NCBI GenBank assembly: GCA_021234155.1
Contig: JAJEKV010000026.1
Location: 310,001-374,000, forward strand
Origin: Isoetes taiwanensis
Lineage: Eukaryota; Streptophyta; Lycopodiopsida; Isoetales; Isoetaceae
Length of the DNA stretch: 64,000 nucleotides
Direction: 5' to 3'
The notes under the pieces are model-generated. The model worked only from the letters and a program-made list of their open reading frames with translations, searched no databases and was not told the origin of the DNA. The position numbers and the translations under genes were made by a program. Positions 12,741 to 24,070 of the stretch are shown in pieces. The first letter of the stretch is position 1; every line of letters begins with the position of its first letter.

Positions 12741-14006
12741 ATGGAGGAAGCATGTGGAGACCTTGAGTGCTTTGTGGGAACCAATATAGTGCTTTTGATC
12801 TTAGCAAAGCTTGATCTGCATAGTATGTTTAAGGCACGCTGTGTTTGCAAATCGTGGTATGATCTAGTTTTATCTCAGCAGTTTGTAGCAATTTGGAGTC
12901 AATTGCTTGAAGATGAAGGCGGCGATGCGTGGGGTGTAGTGCGAGAAAGGACTCAAGCCCCAAAGAATCCCAATGAAGATAATCCCAATGAAGATATAGA
13001 CTGTTATGACCACAACTTAACCAAAGCATCACACACCCAACTTTGGCGTCTTAAGCAGCAAAGGAGAAAGAGGTATTTGTCTTGTCATTGCCCATTTGGC
13101 CCTTATGATACCACCTTGCGCCCCCTCTGGGCCTACTCCTCCAATGGCCTGGTCTGTGCTAAGCTTACAGAGGATACAGAATGTTGCACATTCATTGTTG
13201 GAAACCCTATCACAAATCAGTGGAAGACGTTGCCTCCAGCGCCCTCCTGTTTTCGAGATGATTTTCGTCTTGCCTACCTTCCCATGGCTTTTGACTATGA
13301 CCTGAAAAATTGCAGCTATAGTCTTTTGTTGTACTGCCCTCGAAGCATCGATGCAGTAGCACAGTATGATTCCCAACTTGATACATGGCAAATTGGACCA
13401 GGTTTTGATTATGATGACCAGCCTGTAATTGATGATGCAAGAGTGCTGTTCAAATGTAGCCTTTTTGATCCTCTAATGATGGGGTGCCCAGTTGCAGCGT
13501 ATGACGCTGCCTGCATGGCTTGGTACCATGTTACCCTTCCTAGTGTTTCCAATGTTATTGAATTTGCCAATGACGAACCCACGGGGTGCCCAGATGTCTG
13601 CTTACTTGGCATGTTCAAACATCACAAGATGGGCCTCATTGTTCCCCTGGTATATGGTACTTATGATGAACACTTGGGATTTGGAGTATGGAGTTTGGTA
13701 GTGGAAGATAGAAGGTGGAATCCCTTGGCACGTTTGACCGCGAAGAATGCATTTGGGGACAATTGGTGTGTTGATGATGACACTGACTTCAAAGTGCAAT
13801 TAGTTGGAGATTGGCTCATATTCTCTTCTTGGTACAAGAGCTACACTTTTGGAACACTTCCACCTTTTGCTTACAACTTGAAGACCTCCACATGGTGCTC
13901 TTTTCTTAAATCATCAATGCAACCTGCACCACAAGATGAAAAAAAATGTCTTCTTGATTTTGAATGCTGCTATGCCTTCTTGCCCAATTTGGCGGCTCGA
14001 CCGTAG
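12741..14006 (+). CDS. F-box protein with F-box-associated (kelch-like) domain
   Basis: Encodes 421 aa in one uninterrupted exon. Residues about 11-50 form the F-box (FVGTNIVLLILAKLDLHSMF then RCVCKSWYDLV), which docks on SKP1 in an SCF ubiquitin ligase. Residues about 135-172 show the plant F-box-associated signature SSNGLVC...VGNPITNQWKTLPP, the substrate-binding beta-propeller region. A further repeat-like hydrophobic pattern runs to the C terminus. The ATG at 12,741 was chosen because it sits just before the F-box; an in-frame extension 33 bp upstream begins only with GTG. The length is typical of plant F-box/kelch proteins. Substrate and pathway are unknown. A 250-bp piece is duplicated at 18,608. 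I infer it is functional because the frame is clean amid decayed surroundings. Confidence 0.88.
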   Translation: MEEACGDLECFVGTNIVLLILAKLDLHSMFKARCVCKSWYDLVLSQQFVAIWSQLLEDEGGDAWGVVRERTQAPKNPNEDNPNEDIDCYDHNLTKASHTQLWRLKQQRRKRYLSCHCPFGPYDTTLRPLWAYSSNGLVCAKLTEDTECCTFIVGNPITNQWKTLPPAPSCFRDDFRLAYLPMAFDYDLKNCSYSLLLYCPRSIDAVAQYDSQLDTWQIGPGFDYDDQPVIDDARVLFKCSLFDPLMMGCPVAAYDAACMAWYHVTLPSVSNVIEFANDEPTGCPDVCLLGMFKHHKMGLIVPLVYGTYDEHLGFGVWSLVVEDRRWNPLARLTAKNAFGDNWCVDDDTDFKVQLVGDWLIFSSWYKSYTFGTLPPFAYNLKTSTWCSFLKSSMQPAPQDEKKCLLDFECCYAFLPNLAARP

Positions 14007-14529
14007 TTGTCTTTGATTTTGGTCTTTACCTGCCAGGATTATCAAACTTAAAAAATGTTGCTAGGGGATTATTGTCTTTGATTGTGGTCTTCACCTATCG
14101 ATATTAGCAAATTAGTAAAGGTGCCCGGTGTTGCTGGGCATAAGTTAAACGTGTAAATGTTCAAAAAAATAATGAGATGCCCTAATGGGTTGGTTTTTGC
14201 ATCATTGTAATTTTGAATTTGCAGACTTTCTTCACGTTTTTTATTTTTCAAGACTTTATATTGGTGTGTGAGTCTAATTGATATGGTAAAGAGTTGAGTG
14301 TAATCGTTGTATAATAATACTACTTCTATACTTCTAACAGTTGTAAATATTGCAAACATTGCCATGTTAAGAGCAACAATTGGAGTGTTTTCTACATTCC
14401 ATGAAGATAGCATTTGACATGAAAATAGTTGCACGTCACAACATTGGTAGAAACAATAGGAATGGAAGAATATCTTTGCATTCAAAATGTGAAACTTGAA
14501 TGTGAATTTGATTGAATAATTATGTGAAA

Positions 14530-14780
14530 TTTGAATGTGAATTTTGTTTAGTATTTTATATTTTGTGTTTTTTAATTGATCATGTTGTTGACACATGGAA
14601 TATTGTATTGATCACCAGACCAATATATTGAGATGAAAGAAGTTGCATATACACTTACCTCACAGCTAGAACTATTTCATGTTACAAAATTTGAACGACA
14701 ATAAAAGCTAAAGTGAAGTCTCAAGTGACGGATGGAGAACAATTTAAATAACTATGAGCATCGAGCAAAAGGGCTCAAAA
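14530..14780 (+). repeat. Duplicated 3' flank of the F-box gene (copy 1)
   Basis: Blocks here recur in the same order at 18,281-18,604, including GTTGTTGACACATGGAATAT and the 38-bp stretch ending GCATCGAGCAAAAGGGCTC. Copy 2 carries a small extra insert (18,359-18,440). This shows that a region next to the F-box gene was duplicated about 3.8 kb downstream. Confidence 0.85.
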
Positions 14781-14787
14781 GAGCAAA

Positions 14788-15690
14788 AGGGATCAACTGC
14801 TGTCTTACAGCACTATGGTGCCCAACTTCCTAAGGTGGGATTATATCCTGCCTACAAAGTGTGCATGTAAGGCAAAAGTTTTGCCCAACGGATGTGTAGT
14901 GAGTTGGTATAGGCCTAGTAATGCCAAAATAAATGTGCATTTGGTCATGGGTTCAAACCTTGCCAATGTATGTTTATCTTTGGGAGTTGGTTATTGGGGT
15001 TATACGACGATGACCCCCGACGTGGTAGAACTTAAAAGCCTATACGTGTCCTCCACTTTGGCTGCCGCAAGGTAGTGGGATAAACTAGCTAGTCTGTACA
15101 AGATTAGTCTAGTATGGACCTTAAACAAGCTCTAAAAAATTAATGGGCCATGGATCAACTGCTGTCTTACAGCACTATGGTGCCCAACTTCCTAAGGTGG
15201 GATTATATCCTGCCTACAAAGTGTGCATGTAAGGCAAAAGTTTTGCCCAACGGATGTGTAGTGAGTTGGTATAGGCCTAGTAATGCCAAAATAAATGTGC
15301 ATTTGGTCATGGGTTCAAACCTTGCCAATGTATGTTTATCTTTGGGAGTTGGTTATTGGGGTTATACGACGATGATCCCCGACGTGGTAGAACTTAAAAG
15401 CCTATACGTGTCCTCCACTTTGGCTGCCGCAAGGTAGTGGGATAAACTAGCTAGTCTGTACAAGATTAGTCTAGTATGGACCTTAAACAAGCTCTAAAAA
15501 ATTAATGGGCCATGGATCAACTGCTGTCTTACAGCACTATGGTGCCCAACTTCCTAAGGTGGGATTATATCCTGCCTACAAAGTGTGCATGTAAGGCAAA
15601 AGTTTTGCCCAACGGATGTGTAGTGAGTTGGTATAGGCCTAGTAATGCCAAAATAAATGTGCATTTGGTCATGGGTTCAAACCTTGCCAA
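14788..15690 (+). repeat. 362-bp tandem array, about 2.5 copies, with tRNA-like boxes
   Basis: Copies start near 14,788, 15,150 and 15,512 with an exact 362-bp period and almost no divergence (one C/T difference noted). The third copy stops after the word AACCTTGCCAA. Each unit holds GAGTTGGTATAGGCC and, about 50 bp on, GGGTTCAAACCTTG, resembling the A and B boxes of an internal RNA polymerase III promoter. The array is bracketed by identical 38-bp direct repeats (14,741-14,778 and 15,689-15,726). The open frames inside are simply the repeat read three times and are not called as genes. Confidence 0.88.
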
Positions 15691-15726
15691 TTTAAATAAC
15701 TATGAGCATCGAGCAAAAGGGCTCAA

Positions 15727-17158
15727 TTTGCAGTTAAATAATTACTAGTAATAGTGCCCAACGTTGCTGGGCTGTAAAGTTATCAGTGAACAATGAGAAG
15801 ATGAGAAGAGAGGTCGTAATAACTGTGCAGTAAAATCTTTATTGGCATCTAATTACACATTCAAGAGGTAGTACATTGTTACTTATAAGTCATTTCAACA
15901 CGAAACTTACACATTGAAGAGGTAATATACCATTACCAGTCTAGGGGGAGGGGGCTACAAATTATTGCAATCAAAGACAATAATTGATTAATGCCTATAT
16001 AATATTGTATGAAACTTGACCTATGTAAAATTGTATGAAGCCTGACCAGATACATAGACCTTGCTTAGTTTGTGAAAAACTCAAAAACATTTATATTCCT
16101 CAGGGACTTGCCTATATTATACATATCGTTGTAATTTTTTACGATCTTAAGTTCCAGATTTTCATTTGTATACAAACGTTTTCTTATATGTTGAGTCGGA
16201 GCAGGTCTATCTGCCATGTATTATAAATATAGTGCTGATTCTGCAGGTTGATGTCACAATTAATGCTGATACAATGGTTTCAGAGTTTGGATCAATGCCA
16301 ATTTTGGATAAATATTCTACTTGTTCTTTCAAGAATTCCAAAGATTCTGTGAAAAAACCTGGGCTTGGATTCTCTGTAGTTGCTCACGTGTATTTCCTGT
16401 TCTTCCAAAAACTTATTTATGTGCAGAAGAAAAGAAAACAATACAAAAATCAACCAACATTCAGATGCTTCCAAACGTATATCTGGAAAGGAATTCAAAT
16501 AGGAGATGAAAGCCGAGAAACATACAATATTTGCACATGATAGAGTATGGATAATTATTTTTAGCTCAACTCCAGTTAGAACAAGCTCAAGAAGCCTCGA
16601 AACCCTATGCTTCAGTGTATATATGATGCGCCAGTGTATATATGCTACAATCTGCTGCAACATTCTCATGCCATTTTTTAGTTCGATTATCAGCAATGCA
16701 ACATGGGCTTGGCTCACTGGGTACGCCGTCAGAATTCGAAATCTGTAGAAGGGATGCAAAGTGGAGTTGTGGAGCAAAGGAAAGAAGTCGTAGGGCCAGG
16801 CCACATCTGGCTACCACCATAGCTGAGGCTTCAGCTTCTATGAAAATCAAACATGAGGTAGAATGTAGATTCTTGGCTCCCCGAAAGAGCTCCTGCCTGT
16901 CCCTAAGCCGGCCGAAAATTCTATGCCCGATTTTAGCAACCCGCAGGGAGTCGAACCCTGCATGCACTCTTGTCAAAGCCGCTATAGCTGCAGGCATCAT
17001 CCATTGAACCCTAAAAAGCTAAAGCGAGAAGGAAAAACCATGGGCTATCTGGCCCGTCGAACTAAATTAAAGATCAAATCCGAGCCGTCAAAATTTTAGG
17101 GCGTGATTCAAGACATACCGGATAACATTATAATATAGGATAGGATGTTTATAATAAT
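15727..17158. other. Unassigned region with one exon-like segment
   Basis: Little coding signal. Segment 16,247-16,392 follows a good 3' splice-like TTCTGCAG and stays open (begins VDVTINADTMVSEFG), so it may be an isolated exon of a decayed gene; no family is recognised. At 15,748-15,772 a GTGCCCAACGTTGCTGGGC hairpin repeats a similar one at 14,119-14,141. Confidence 0.35.
16930..17010 (-). repeat. tRNA-derived (SINE-like) fragment
   Basis: On the minus strand a perfect T-arm-like stem-loop is present: GCAGGG, loop TTCGACT, CCCTGC (about 16,943-16,961). It contains a canonical B box GGTTCGACTCC. An A-box-like TATAGCGGC lies about 30 bp upstream. Full cloverleaf pairing could not be drawn, so this is called a SINE-like relic and not a tRNA gene. 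Confidence 0.5.
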
Positions 17159-18290
17159 ATAATGTGAAGGGAGAATATGGAAGGAGCGGCTAGGGTTTGC
17201 GGCTAGGGCTTCTGCCCTTGGCGGCGGCCCTGTTTTCGTGCAGAACCACAAACAGATCGATGCTGGAAGGGCCTGCATCTTCGGCCAGATCTGCTGCTGC
17301 CCCTCTCTTGATTTGTTTTCTGATCAGTGGCCGTGCTCATCTCTTTTCAGAAGTTCCTGAGAACCAGCAGCAAATCACAGCAAGAGGTAACTCCAACTAG
17401 GTCTTCAGCTTATTTAACGCAGGTTAATAGATCAGAAAATATTTGAGAATCGGCTGGGAAAGCCCGCACCCATTGCGGGCTGCCAAGCTCATGAAAGGCA
17501 CTCCAGGTGCTGAGGGGTTTTTTCGTCTGCTTCCTGTGTATACTTTGCTACTAGTAGGTGTTGCTTCTTGGTCTGAACAGTAGAGGCCCTCCCTATCCCA
17601 GCAAGGGGAGGATTGTGAGCAGATGAGGGCTGCTCCGATCATTCTGGAATAGGCTATAGGTGGTTTGCCATGGGCTGCCCTGGGCGGGAGACTAGGGAGG
17701 CCCGGGCATTGTGGGAATGAAGCCCATATCCTTCGTACGATGGGATGGTTCAGCAGGCCTGTCATATTTTCTTACTGCTTGGAAGAAGGTTATACCTGTA
17801 GTACTGCAGTAATGGAATCAGGCCGAGTTAATGCGTATGAGCCTCGCCTTGGTTGCTGGGATATTTTTCGGAGAATGCTTCAAGTGGCTCCTTCTCACTA
17901 AGATCTCTTATGGCCATTCTTGAATGGGAAGCAACAGCCTGAACCCTGCTCTTGATCCTGGGCGGTGGAGACAAGATTAACGTATATCTGGTGACCAGGT
18001 GCTTAAAATATTCTATCAGGCCTATTTCGGAGCCTCTGTAATAAGGTCGTAGACCGTTTCTTTATAAAATTTAGCCTAGGAACTGAGGCCTTCTCTCCTA
18101 TAGTATCCTATGGAGAAGAAGTTGAGAGAGGCTCCAAGTACTGGGCTAGAGTCTGGACTGCTTATCATGGATTGGAGAAGTGATAGTAGCTCTGGACTCA
18201 CTGTATGTGTAAACACTCTTATCTTTTGAATACAATACAGATCATTCTTGCCTTCAAAAAAAAAAAAAAAAAAAAAAAAAATAATGTGAA
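17159..18290 (+). mobile_element. Poly(A)-tailed retrocopy with 10-bp target duplication
   Basis: The 1.1-kb insert (17,169-18,280) ends in about 25 A residues and is bracketed by ATAATGTGAA (17,159-17,168 and 18,281-18,290), the hallmark of LINE-driven target-primed insertion. Upstream of the tail lies GAATACAATACAGATC, resembling a transcript 3' end. I recognise no protein in the insert, so it may be a truncated LINE, a retroposed non-coding or LTR-derived transcript, or a processed pseudogene. It landed within the duplicated F-box flank. Confidence 0.75.
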
Positions 18291-18604
18291 TTTTGTTTAG
18301 TATTTTATATTTTGTGTTTTTTAATTGATCATGTTGTTGACACATGGAATATTGTATTGGATTTAAGTGTTCATGCATATTGGGTTTAAGTGTTCATGCA
18401 TTTCATTAGTATGTTGGTTGAAATGTTCATGCAACCCAGCACCAGACCTATATATTGAGATGAAAGCAACTGCATATACACTTACCTTACAGCTAGAACT
18501 ATTTTATGTTACAAAATTTGAATGACAATAAAAGCTAAAGTGAAGTCTCATGTGACGGATGGAGAAGAGTTTAAATTAACTATGAGCATCGAGCAAAAGG
18601 GCTC
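18281..18604 (+). repeat. Duplicated 3' flank of the F-box gene (copy 2)
   Basis: Diverged copy of 14,530-14,780. It contains a small tandem insert with TTCATGCATATTGG and TTCATGCATTTC and joins directly to an F-box gene fragment. Confidence 0.8.
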
Positions 18605-18607
18605 CAG

Positions 18608-18860
18608 ATATCACAACAGTTTGTAGCAATTTGGAGTCAATTTCTTGAAGATGAAGAAGGCGATGCTTGGGGTGTAGTGCGAGAAAGGACTCAAGCCCCA
18701 ACGAATCCCAATGAAGATAATCCCAATGAAGATATAGACTGTTATGACCACAACTTAACCAAAGCATCACACACCCAACTTTGGCGTCTTAAGCAGCAAA
18801 GGAGAAAGAGGTATTTGTCTTGTCATTGCCCATTTGGCCCTTATGATACCACCTTGCGCC
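18608..18860 (+). pseudogene. F-box gene fragment
   Basis: Copies 12,871-13,122 of the F-box gene at roughly 95% identity by eye. The frame carries NPNEDIDCYDHNLTKASHTQ as in the parent, then diverges after ACCTTGCGCC and hits a stop two codons later. It lacks both the F-box and the substrate-binding domain. Its 5' neighbour is the parent's 3' flank, so the order is that of a tandem duplication that later lost most of the second gene. Confidence 0.85.
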
Positions 18861-19927
18861 GCCACTAGTATATTGTTGCAATTCAGTGGATATATTCATC
18901 AAGGAATTGAGAATCCTGATAGACGCATTTATACGCAATGGTTTCCAAGAGCAGAGATTAAGATCCTTGGTGTGCAACTATTTGAAGGGAAATTCTTTTC
19001 CAGCTGCTAAGTTCGACATTAGTATTGCATCTTCAAAATTACTAGAAAATAAATACTAGAAGGTATTGATTTGCCCCTGTTTACCTAAAATGTTTCGATT
19101 CTTCCTCTTTACAAATAGTCTTTTGCAAATTGTAGCTATTACATTTGAGCTTTCCATAAACACGATGATGGATATATAAAAGGCTTTATCAAGGTCTTTC
19201 TTCATTTGGCATTAGGGATTCACTTTCGTACTTGATCATTACTTTAAAAAATGTTGGTTTGTTATATATAAAAATATACTTGCCCTTAGCCCGAGGATTT
19301 AAATGCACAAACAAGTATCGTGCTAAACCTTGTGCTTATAATTAAAAAATGACGGAACTTGCTATGCTGATAATGGTACTTAATGACTTTTTAGCAAACA
19401 TTTGGTTGGTACACTAATATCTTAACCATGTGGGTTAAAATAATGCTTTAGCTCGTTGCTTCAAATCCACAAACTTGCTTCTGTGTAATAACTATTAATG
19501 TTTTTTTCATCTTTACTTGTCAAAATTCGTCAAAAATTGTCGTCCAACATAACATTTTCGTCTAGGGTTTCTTGGACATGGTTTTGCCCTAAACCATCCA
19601 ATTTTTTTTTCCAATTTTACTTTTCGGTCAAATGATTCAGAGGAGCTCGTTATTATTGGAATTTGATTCTAGCTTTTAGGGTCTACCAACCTAGCTATTA
19701 ACAATCCAGGTATGTTTCTGCTTTCGTATACTGCCAGGTGTTAATCACTGGCTTCGATTCTGCATGAAATGACCTTATATAATAGATTCCAGCTTCATTA
19801 GATCCATATCAAATCTCCTTTGCATGATTTGGCCCTTATCCTCTGGGTCCTGTTTGATCCCTGTTACTGGCAGCAAATATCTTTGTGGAGTGGTGAAGTG
19901 ATTTTCTTCAAATTTATCTGTACAAAT

Positions 19928-20761
19928 ATGGCTTCAAGCTCTGATGTTCTTGATGATTCTGAGTCTGCAAATCAGGTATGATACACCAACCCCTTGTTGT
20001 AACAGCGTGATTATTTGATGACTGCAATTAAACTCTTCTGATAATCTAGACAATGCTGCTCTATGTAAGTATACTATTAACTCTCTATACGAGTTCATGA
20101 CGGAGGTGTTCAGGCTTCTGCATAAACTACATGTGATATCCATAATTAACCATTATAAACCTTTAAAAATGAAAACTTGGCTTATAGATACTATCCTCTT
20201 TCAATCATTTTGCGAAAACATGCCTCCACTGCTGGTCTGGTTTAAAGTTTTTATCACAAACCTGATCTATTGCTTATGGTTGGTGTTTACATGAATCGAA
20301 CGAACTCTCTACGATCTTGTTGTTATGTTTTAGTTAATTAATGATATGACAAATGGCTCAAATCAATGTTCACATACTAGGTTGCTTTTGTCCAAATCTA
20401 TTGTAATAGCTCAAAAATGTTCCTATTTTTTTACATAATCTAGAAACAATTTCTGTAGTGTTAATAGTAAATAATTTTCCATTTGAGTGCAATCAATTAG
20501 ATGCTCTATAGTTATATCGATGTTTTCCTTAAATCTAAGATGTAGTTTGGTTTAATTACATAGATCAATTTATGGTTTTACTGGCCGTTCATTTGCATTC
20601 ATAAATACAAAAAATGTTGGACATGGATAACAACTGGTTCTTTGCTATGACACCTGTAATTCGGATAGCAACTAACTTCGTTTGTTTGCTTTCTATGGAT
20701 GCAGGTAAGAGCAAAGGCCTTGGCCTTTGATGTATTTGGACAGCAGAGGTTGCCTTCTTAG
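19928..20761 (+). CDS. Possible tiny two-exon gene or gene relic
   Basis: An ATG opens a 16-codon exon (19,928-19,975, starting MASSSDVLDD) that ends at CAG/GTATGA. A second phase-compatible segment follows TATGGATGCAG at 20,705-20,761 (VRAKALAFDVFGQQ) and stops at TAG. Joined they give only 34 residues. The splice sites look good, but the length suggests either the start of a truncated gene or chance. No family is recognised. Confidence 0.2.
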
Positions 20762-21052
20762 AAGGGAGTAAAATAATTCTGTCTGTTTGAATGTCATTAG
20801 TTAATTTTTCCAGAAGGAATACCTTACGGTCACAGTTATAACACTATCTCACATTTATTTAGTTTTAGTTAAGGTTTCGCTTCATTAAGTTTAGCTTTGC
20901 TAAGGTGTTCTCGTCTCCCCCCCCCCCCCTGCCCCTCTCGGCTGGAGGTTTAACCCATGCAATGTTGTTAAAGCTAGTAAATGCAGCTTTAAAAGAGGCC
21001 TTTCCCAGCTCGTGGCTATATTAAAAAAAATTTGGGCCCTTCGGAAGGAATT

Positions 21053-22215
21053 TCACATGGTAGAAACAACGATACAACAAACTATACGTGATGTTAGAAA
21101 CAATGAGAGAGACTTTATTAAATGAGGCAATTTGTATTTTTTTGGCCCTTCGGGCCCTAACAAATTCGAACATGCAACACAACATAGAAGAGCAAGGCTT
21201 ATGGGAGCCAAGAATGCACTTCTAACATCGTAAAAAGCCATCCATCTGTCTTCTTCTAGTATGGGAATCGTGAGTTGCCTTGGTGGCCATCTGTCTTCTT
21301 CTAGTATGGGAATCGTGAGTTGCCTTGGTGGCCATCTGTCTTCTTCTAGTATGGGAATCGTGAGTTGCCTTGGTAGTGTCAGGGGCCACTCCACAAGAAT
21401 TTTAAACAGTTTCTGTAAAACATACCACAACTTGGAGGGCTTGTTAGCATCAATTTGCTCTTCAAAACTTCACAAAAGAGGGCAGCATTTTTCTGCTTGT
21501 TCTGGTAATATTGACACCTGTGAAATCCACATCCATTGATTGAGTGATGTTGTTGAAGTTGTTTGCTGCAATGCGCGGTCCGAAGCCGTGGAGCACTCAT
21601 CATTCTTTTCAAATTGCTTCACAACTTTCTTCACAATGTTCTTCTCCCGCGAACCGATACTGCGCTGTGACTAAGTAGGGGCTGAATTACATCCCACTGA
21701 AGCTCACCACTAGACCTTTTGAGAAAATGTGAAGCAGCCACAAAGCAGGCATAAATCAGGTATATCAATGTGAAGGCAACTGAACTCCAGAAATTAATTT
21801 TGCCAATTATCAAGATGATGCCGAGGACAGCAACCGCCACCAAAAAGAAAGATAGGTCCCTGATGAAGCACCATCTATCTAGATGAACAGCAGATCCTGT
21901 GGATACCAAGCTAACAGATCCTGCCACAACAGTAACAAGAAAAATAGCTCCTCTAAGCACACTGCTAAGGCCTAACTCTGCCACACCTGCACCTGCAAAG
22001 GCCATAATACTTGCAGCCACATGTGGAGCTCCATTTCCAAATGGTAAAAGTGTTACACCACAGCTACAGTAGGATGCAAATGCAATATCCAAAGAAAAGC
22101 AAAAGTAATCTTCTGCATTATTTCCTAACATATAAAATAGAGCAATAAGCCACAAGGCAAGTAGCAAATAACCCAGACCGGGATTCTTTTGGACAATATG
22201 GAATTCTTTGCTTCA
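21053..22215 (-). pseudogene. Cation/calcium exchanger (CCX type), truncated and broken
   Basis: Family members swap Na+/K+ for Ca2+ across internal or plasma membranes. The minus strand shows the first Na/Ca-exchanger repeat: YLLLALWLIALFYMLGN, then the alpha-1 signature GNGAPHVAASIMAF. The usual motif is GNGAPD, so the conserved Asp is His here. Several membrane helices follow, and then VEWPLTLPRQLTIP, typical of the CCX linker. Defects: a TGA upstream near 22,203, a frameshift near 21,665, an in-frame TGA near 21,470, and loss of the whole second exchanger repeat after APISLALLCC. A 15-residue linker piece is triplicated. It cannot make a working exchanger as it stands. Confidence 0.8.
21242..21375 (-). 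repeat. 45-bp in-frame triplication within the exchanger relic
   Basis: Three copies of a 45-bp unit (starts 21,242, 21,287 and 21,332) encode PPRQLTIPILEEDRW three times in the exchanger frame. The unit length is a multiple of three and the copies are nearly identical, so the expansion is recent compared with the other damage or has been homogenised. Confidence 0.92.
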
Positions 22216-22419
22216 AGCCGCCGGAACCGGAAGTTGAATCTGCAGAGCACTGGTAACTCCACTTTCCTTCATATTGACAGCAATGGTAAACTACAAATTA
22301 GTTCTCGCTGTGTAACACTACCATCAAAGCAGAAGTGTAAGATTTCTTTGTTCGATTTCAAGAGAGGAATCAAAACGTCACTTCGGAGCAAGAAAGACCG
22401 GCAAAGAAAAGGGATGAAA

Positions 22420-22989
22420 TAAAAAATCTCACATTTGAAGAATTATTCTTTGTATCGGAGTCCTGTGCATCTGTTCAATCCGGCCCCGATTGCATAAACC
22501 CTAGTTACTCGCCGGCAATGCCTTGTTGGTTTAAAGAAACTGCCATACCTGGAGGTGCCGGATCTGCAGAGGTGCAACGAGTCCAAATTACCCCTTAACA
22601 ATCGCCCAAATCCGGCATCAAATTCATCCTGGCTCGTCCAAATCCATCACCATAGATGCCCAACTTTTTGCAAAAAGCCAATCTTACCTGTTAAGCTTAC
22701 TTTTTTTTACTGTGCGATCCCCTAAAGAAGTTAACAAGTTGAACCCTAAAAAAACCCTAAAAATAATGGGAAGATATCCACCACAGGATTTGCCCCCTTT
22801 TCTAAAATCAATGGCTAACAAAAGGGTGCACTCTAGAAATACTATTTAGTACACCTGGATGAATACGGCCACCAAATCATATGAAAACCTTAGAGAAAAC
22901 AGTACAAAAACAGAAAAAAAACCCCCTGTTATAATGCTACATATTGATTTGCAGTTTTTTTTGCAAAACTAGTGGCTAGTAAAACACTA
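22420..22989. other. Unassigned spacer
   Basis: No open frame or repeat of note between the exchanger relic and the next LINE fragment. Confidence 0.5.
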
Positions 22990-24070
22990 AGATTAGTATG
23001 TGGGCAGAAGGAAATGGAGTAAGGGCTATGGGGCAAGCAGGATTTAGACCTGAGCAGTCTACCATAGACCATCTGATAACTCTGTATGCCATGATAGATT
23101 CAGTCATTGGCAAAAAAAGGCCTTTATATGCTCTTTTTGTGGATTACGCTAAAGCCTTTGACACAGTAAATAGGTACAATCTCTGGCAAAGAATGGCTAA
23201 TTGGGGTCCCAATGGAGCTAAGACAAGTGGTCAAGATATTATATGCGAAAGTCTTGGTGCAACTTTCCCTCCCTTATGTGAATGAATGTGAAGATGTTGT
23301 GGTGAGTAATACTGGAGTCAAACATGGCTGCCCCTTATCTCCTACATTGTTCGAGTTGTTTATCGATGAGTTGGATGATGGAACATGGAGGGGATGGGAC
23401 ATTGGTGAATGGCTATATGATATTGCTTTTGCTTTATGCAGATGATGTAGTCATCCTATCTCGCTCAGTAATAGGGATGCAGAAACATTTGGATGCTCTC
23501 GCACATTTTTGTGATAGCAAAGGGATGCAAGTAAATTTAGCAAAAACAAAAGTGACAGTCTTTGGAGCTAATAAGACAGAACATCTGGCATTTTATTATA
23601 AGGGCATGTCAGTAGAGTTGGTAAACTCGTATAAATATCTCGGAGTGGAAGTTGATAAGAGCCCTACAAGAGTGAATGCGTGATTGAAAGCATTATATAG
23701 CATGCAACGTAGAAGTGGTAAAGCTGAAATTTGAAATTTTAACATGAAAAAGATGTTATATAAGACGCTTGTTCAGATAGTATTGCTATATGGATGTGAG
23801 GTTTGGGGGCCAGAATTGGCGGCAGATACATGGAAAAAAGGTGGAGAAAGTGCAGAAGAACAAACTACATATGATATGCTATTGGCCGAACGCGGTATGT
23901 TGCCTGTTGAAGCAGAAGCTTTGTGTAAGTTGCTTACATATCTTTATAAGATATGATTTGAAAGGGCCGAGATAGTTTGCCGCGTTTGGCAATAGAGAAG
24001 ACAAAGATGAAGGGTTGGTATGCTGACGTGGAGGAATGGATGTGGAAGTGGGGACTAAATATACAGGATT
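22990..24070 (+). pseudogene. LINE reverse transcriptase fragment (copy 2)
   Basis: Begins in the fingers-palm border (GQAGFRPEQSTIDHLITLYA), then motif A (FVDYAKAFDTVNR), motif B (GVKHGCPLSPTLF, usual Gln replaced by His), and motif C (LYADDVVILSRS) after a frameshift. The thumb (YKYLGVEV) and LLYGCEVWGPELA follow. Several frameshifts and stops, 5' truncated, and its 3' part is cut off by the next element. It is closer in wording to copy 3 (59,697) than to copy 1. Inactive. Confidence 0.85.

Noticed and set aside
14741-14778. 38-bp repeats as an ordinary target-site duplication
   Set aside because: Too long for known transposases, and a third diverged copy exists at about 18,570 as part of the F-box flank duplication.
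14815-15748. Three similar 78-95 aa open frames
   Set aside because: They are the same 362-bp repeat unit read three times, non-coding in character.
16930-17010. Possible tRNA gene on the minus strand
   Set aside because: Only the T-arm is convincing; acceptor and anticodon arms do not pair, so it was kept as a SINE-like relic.
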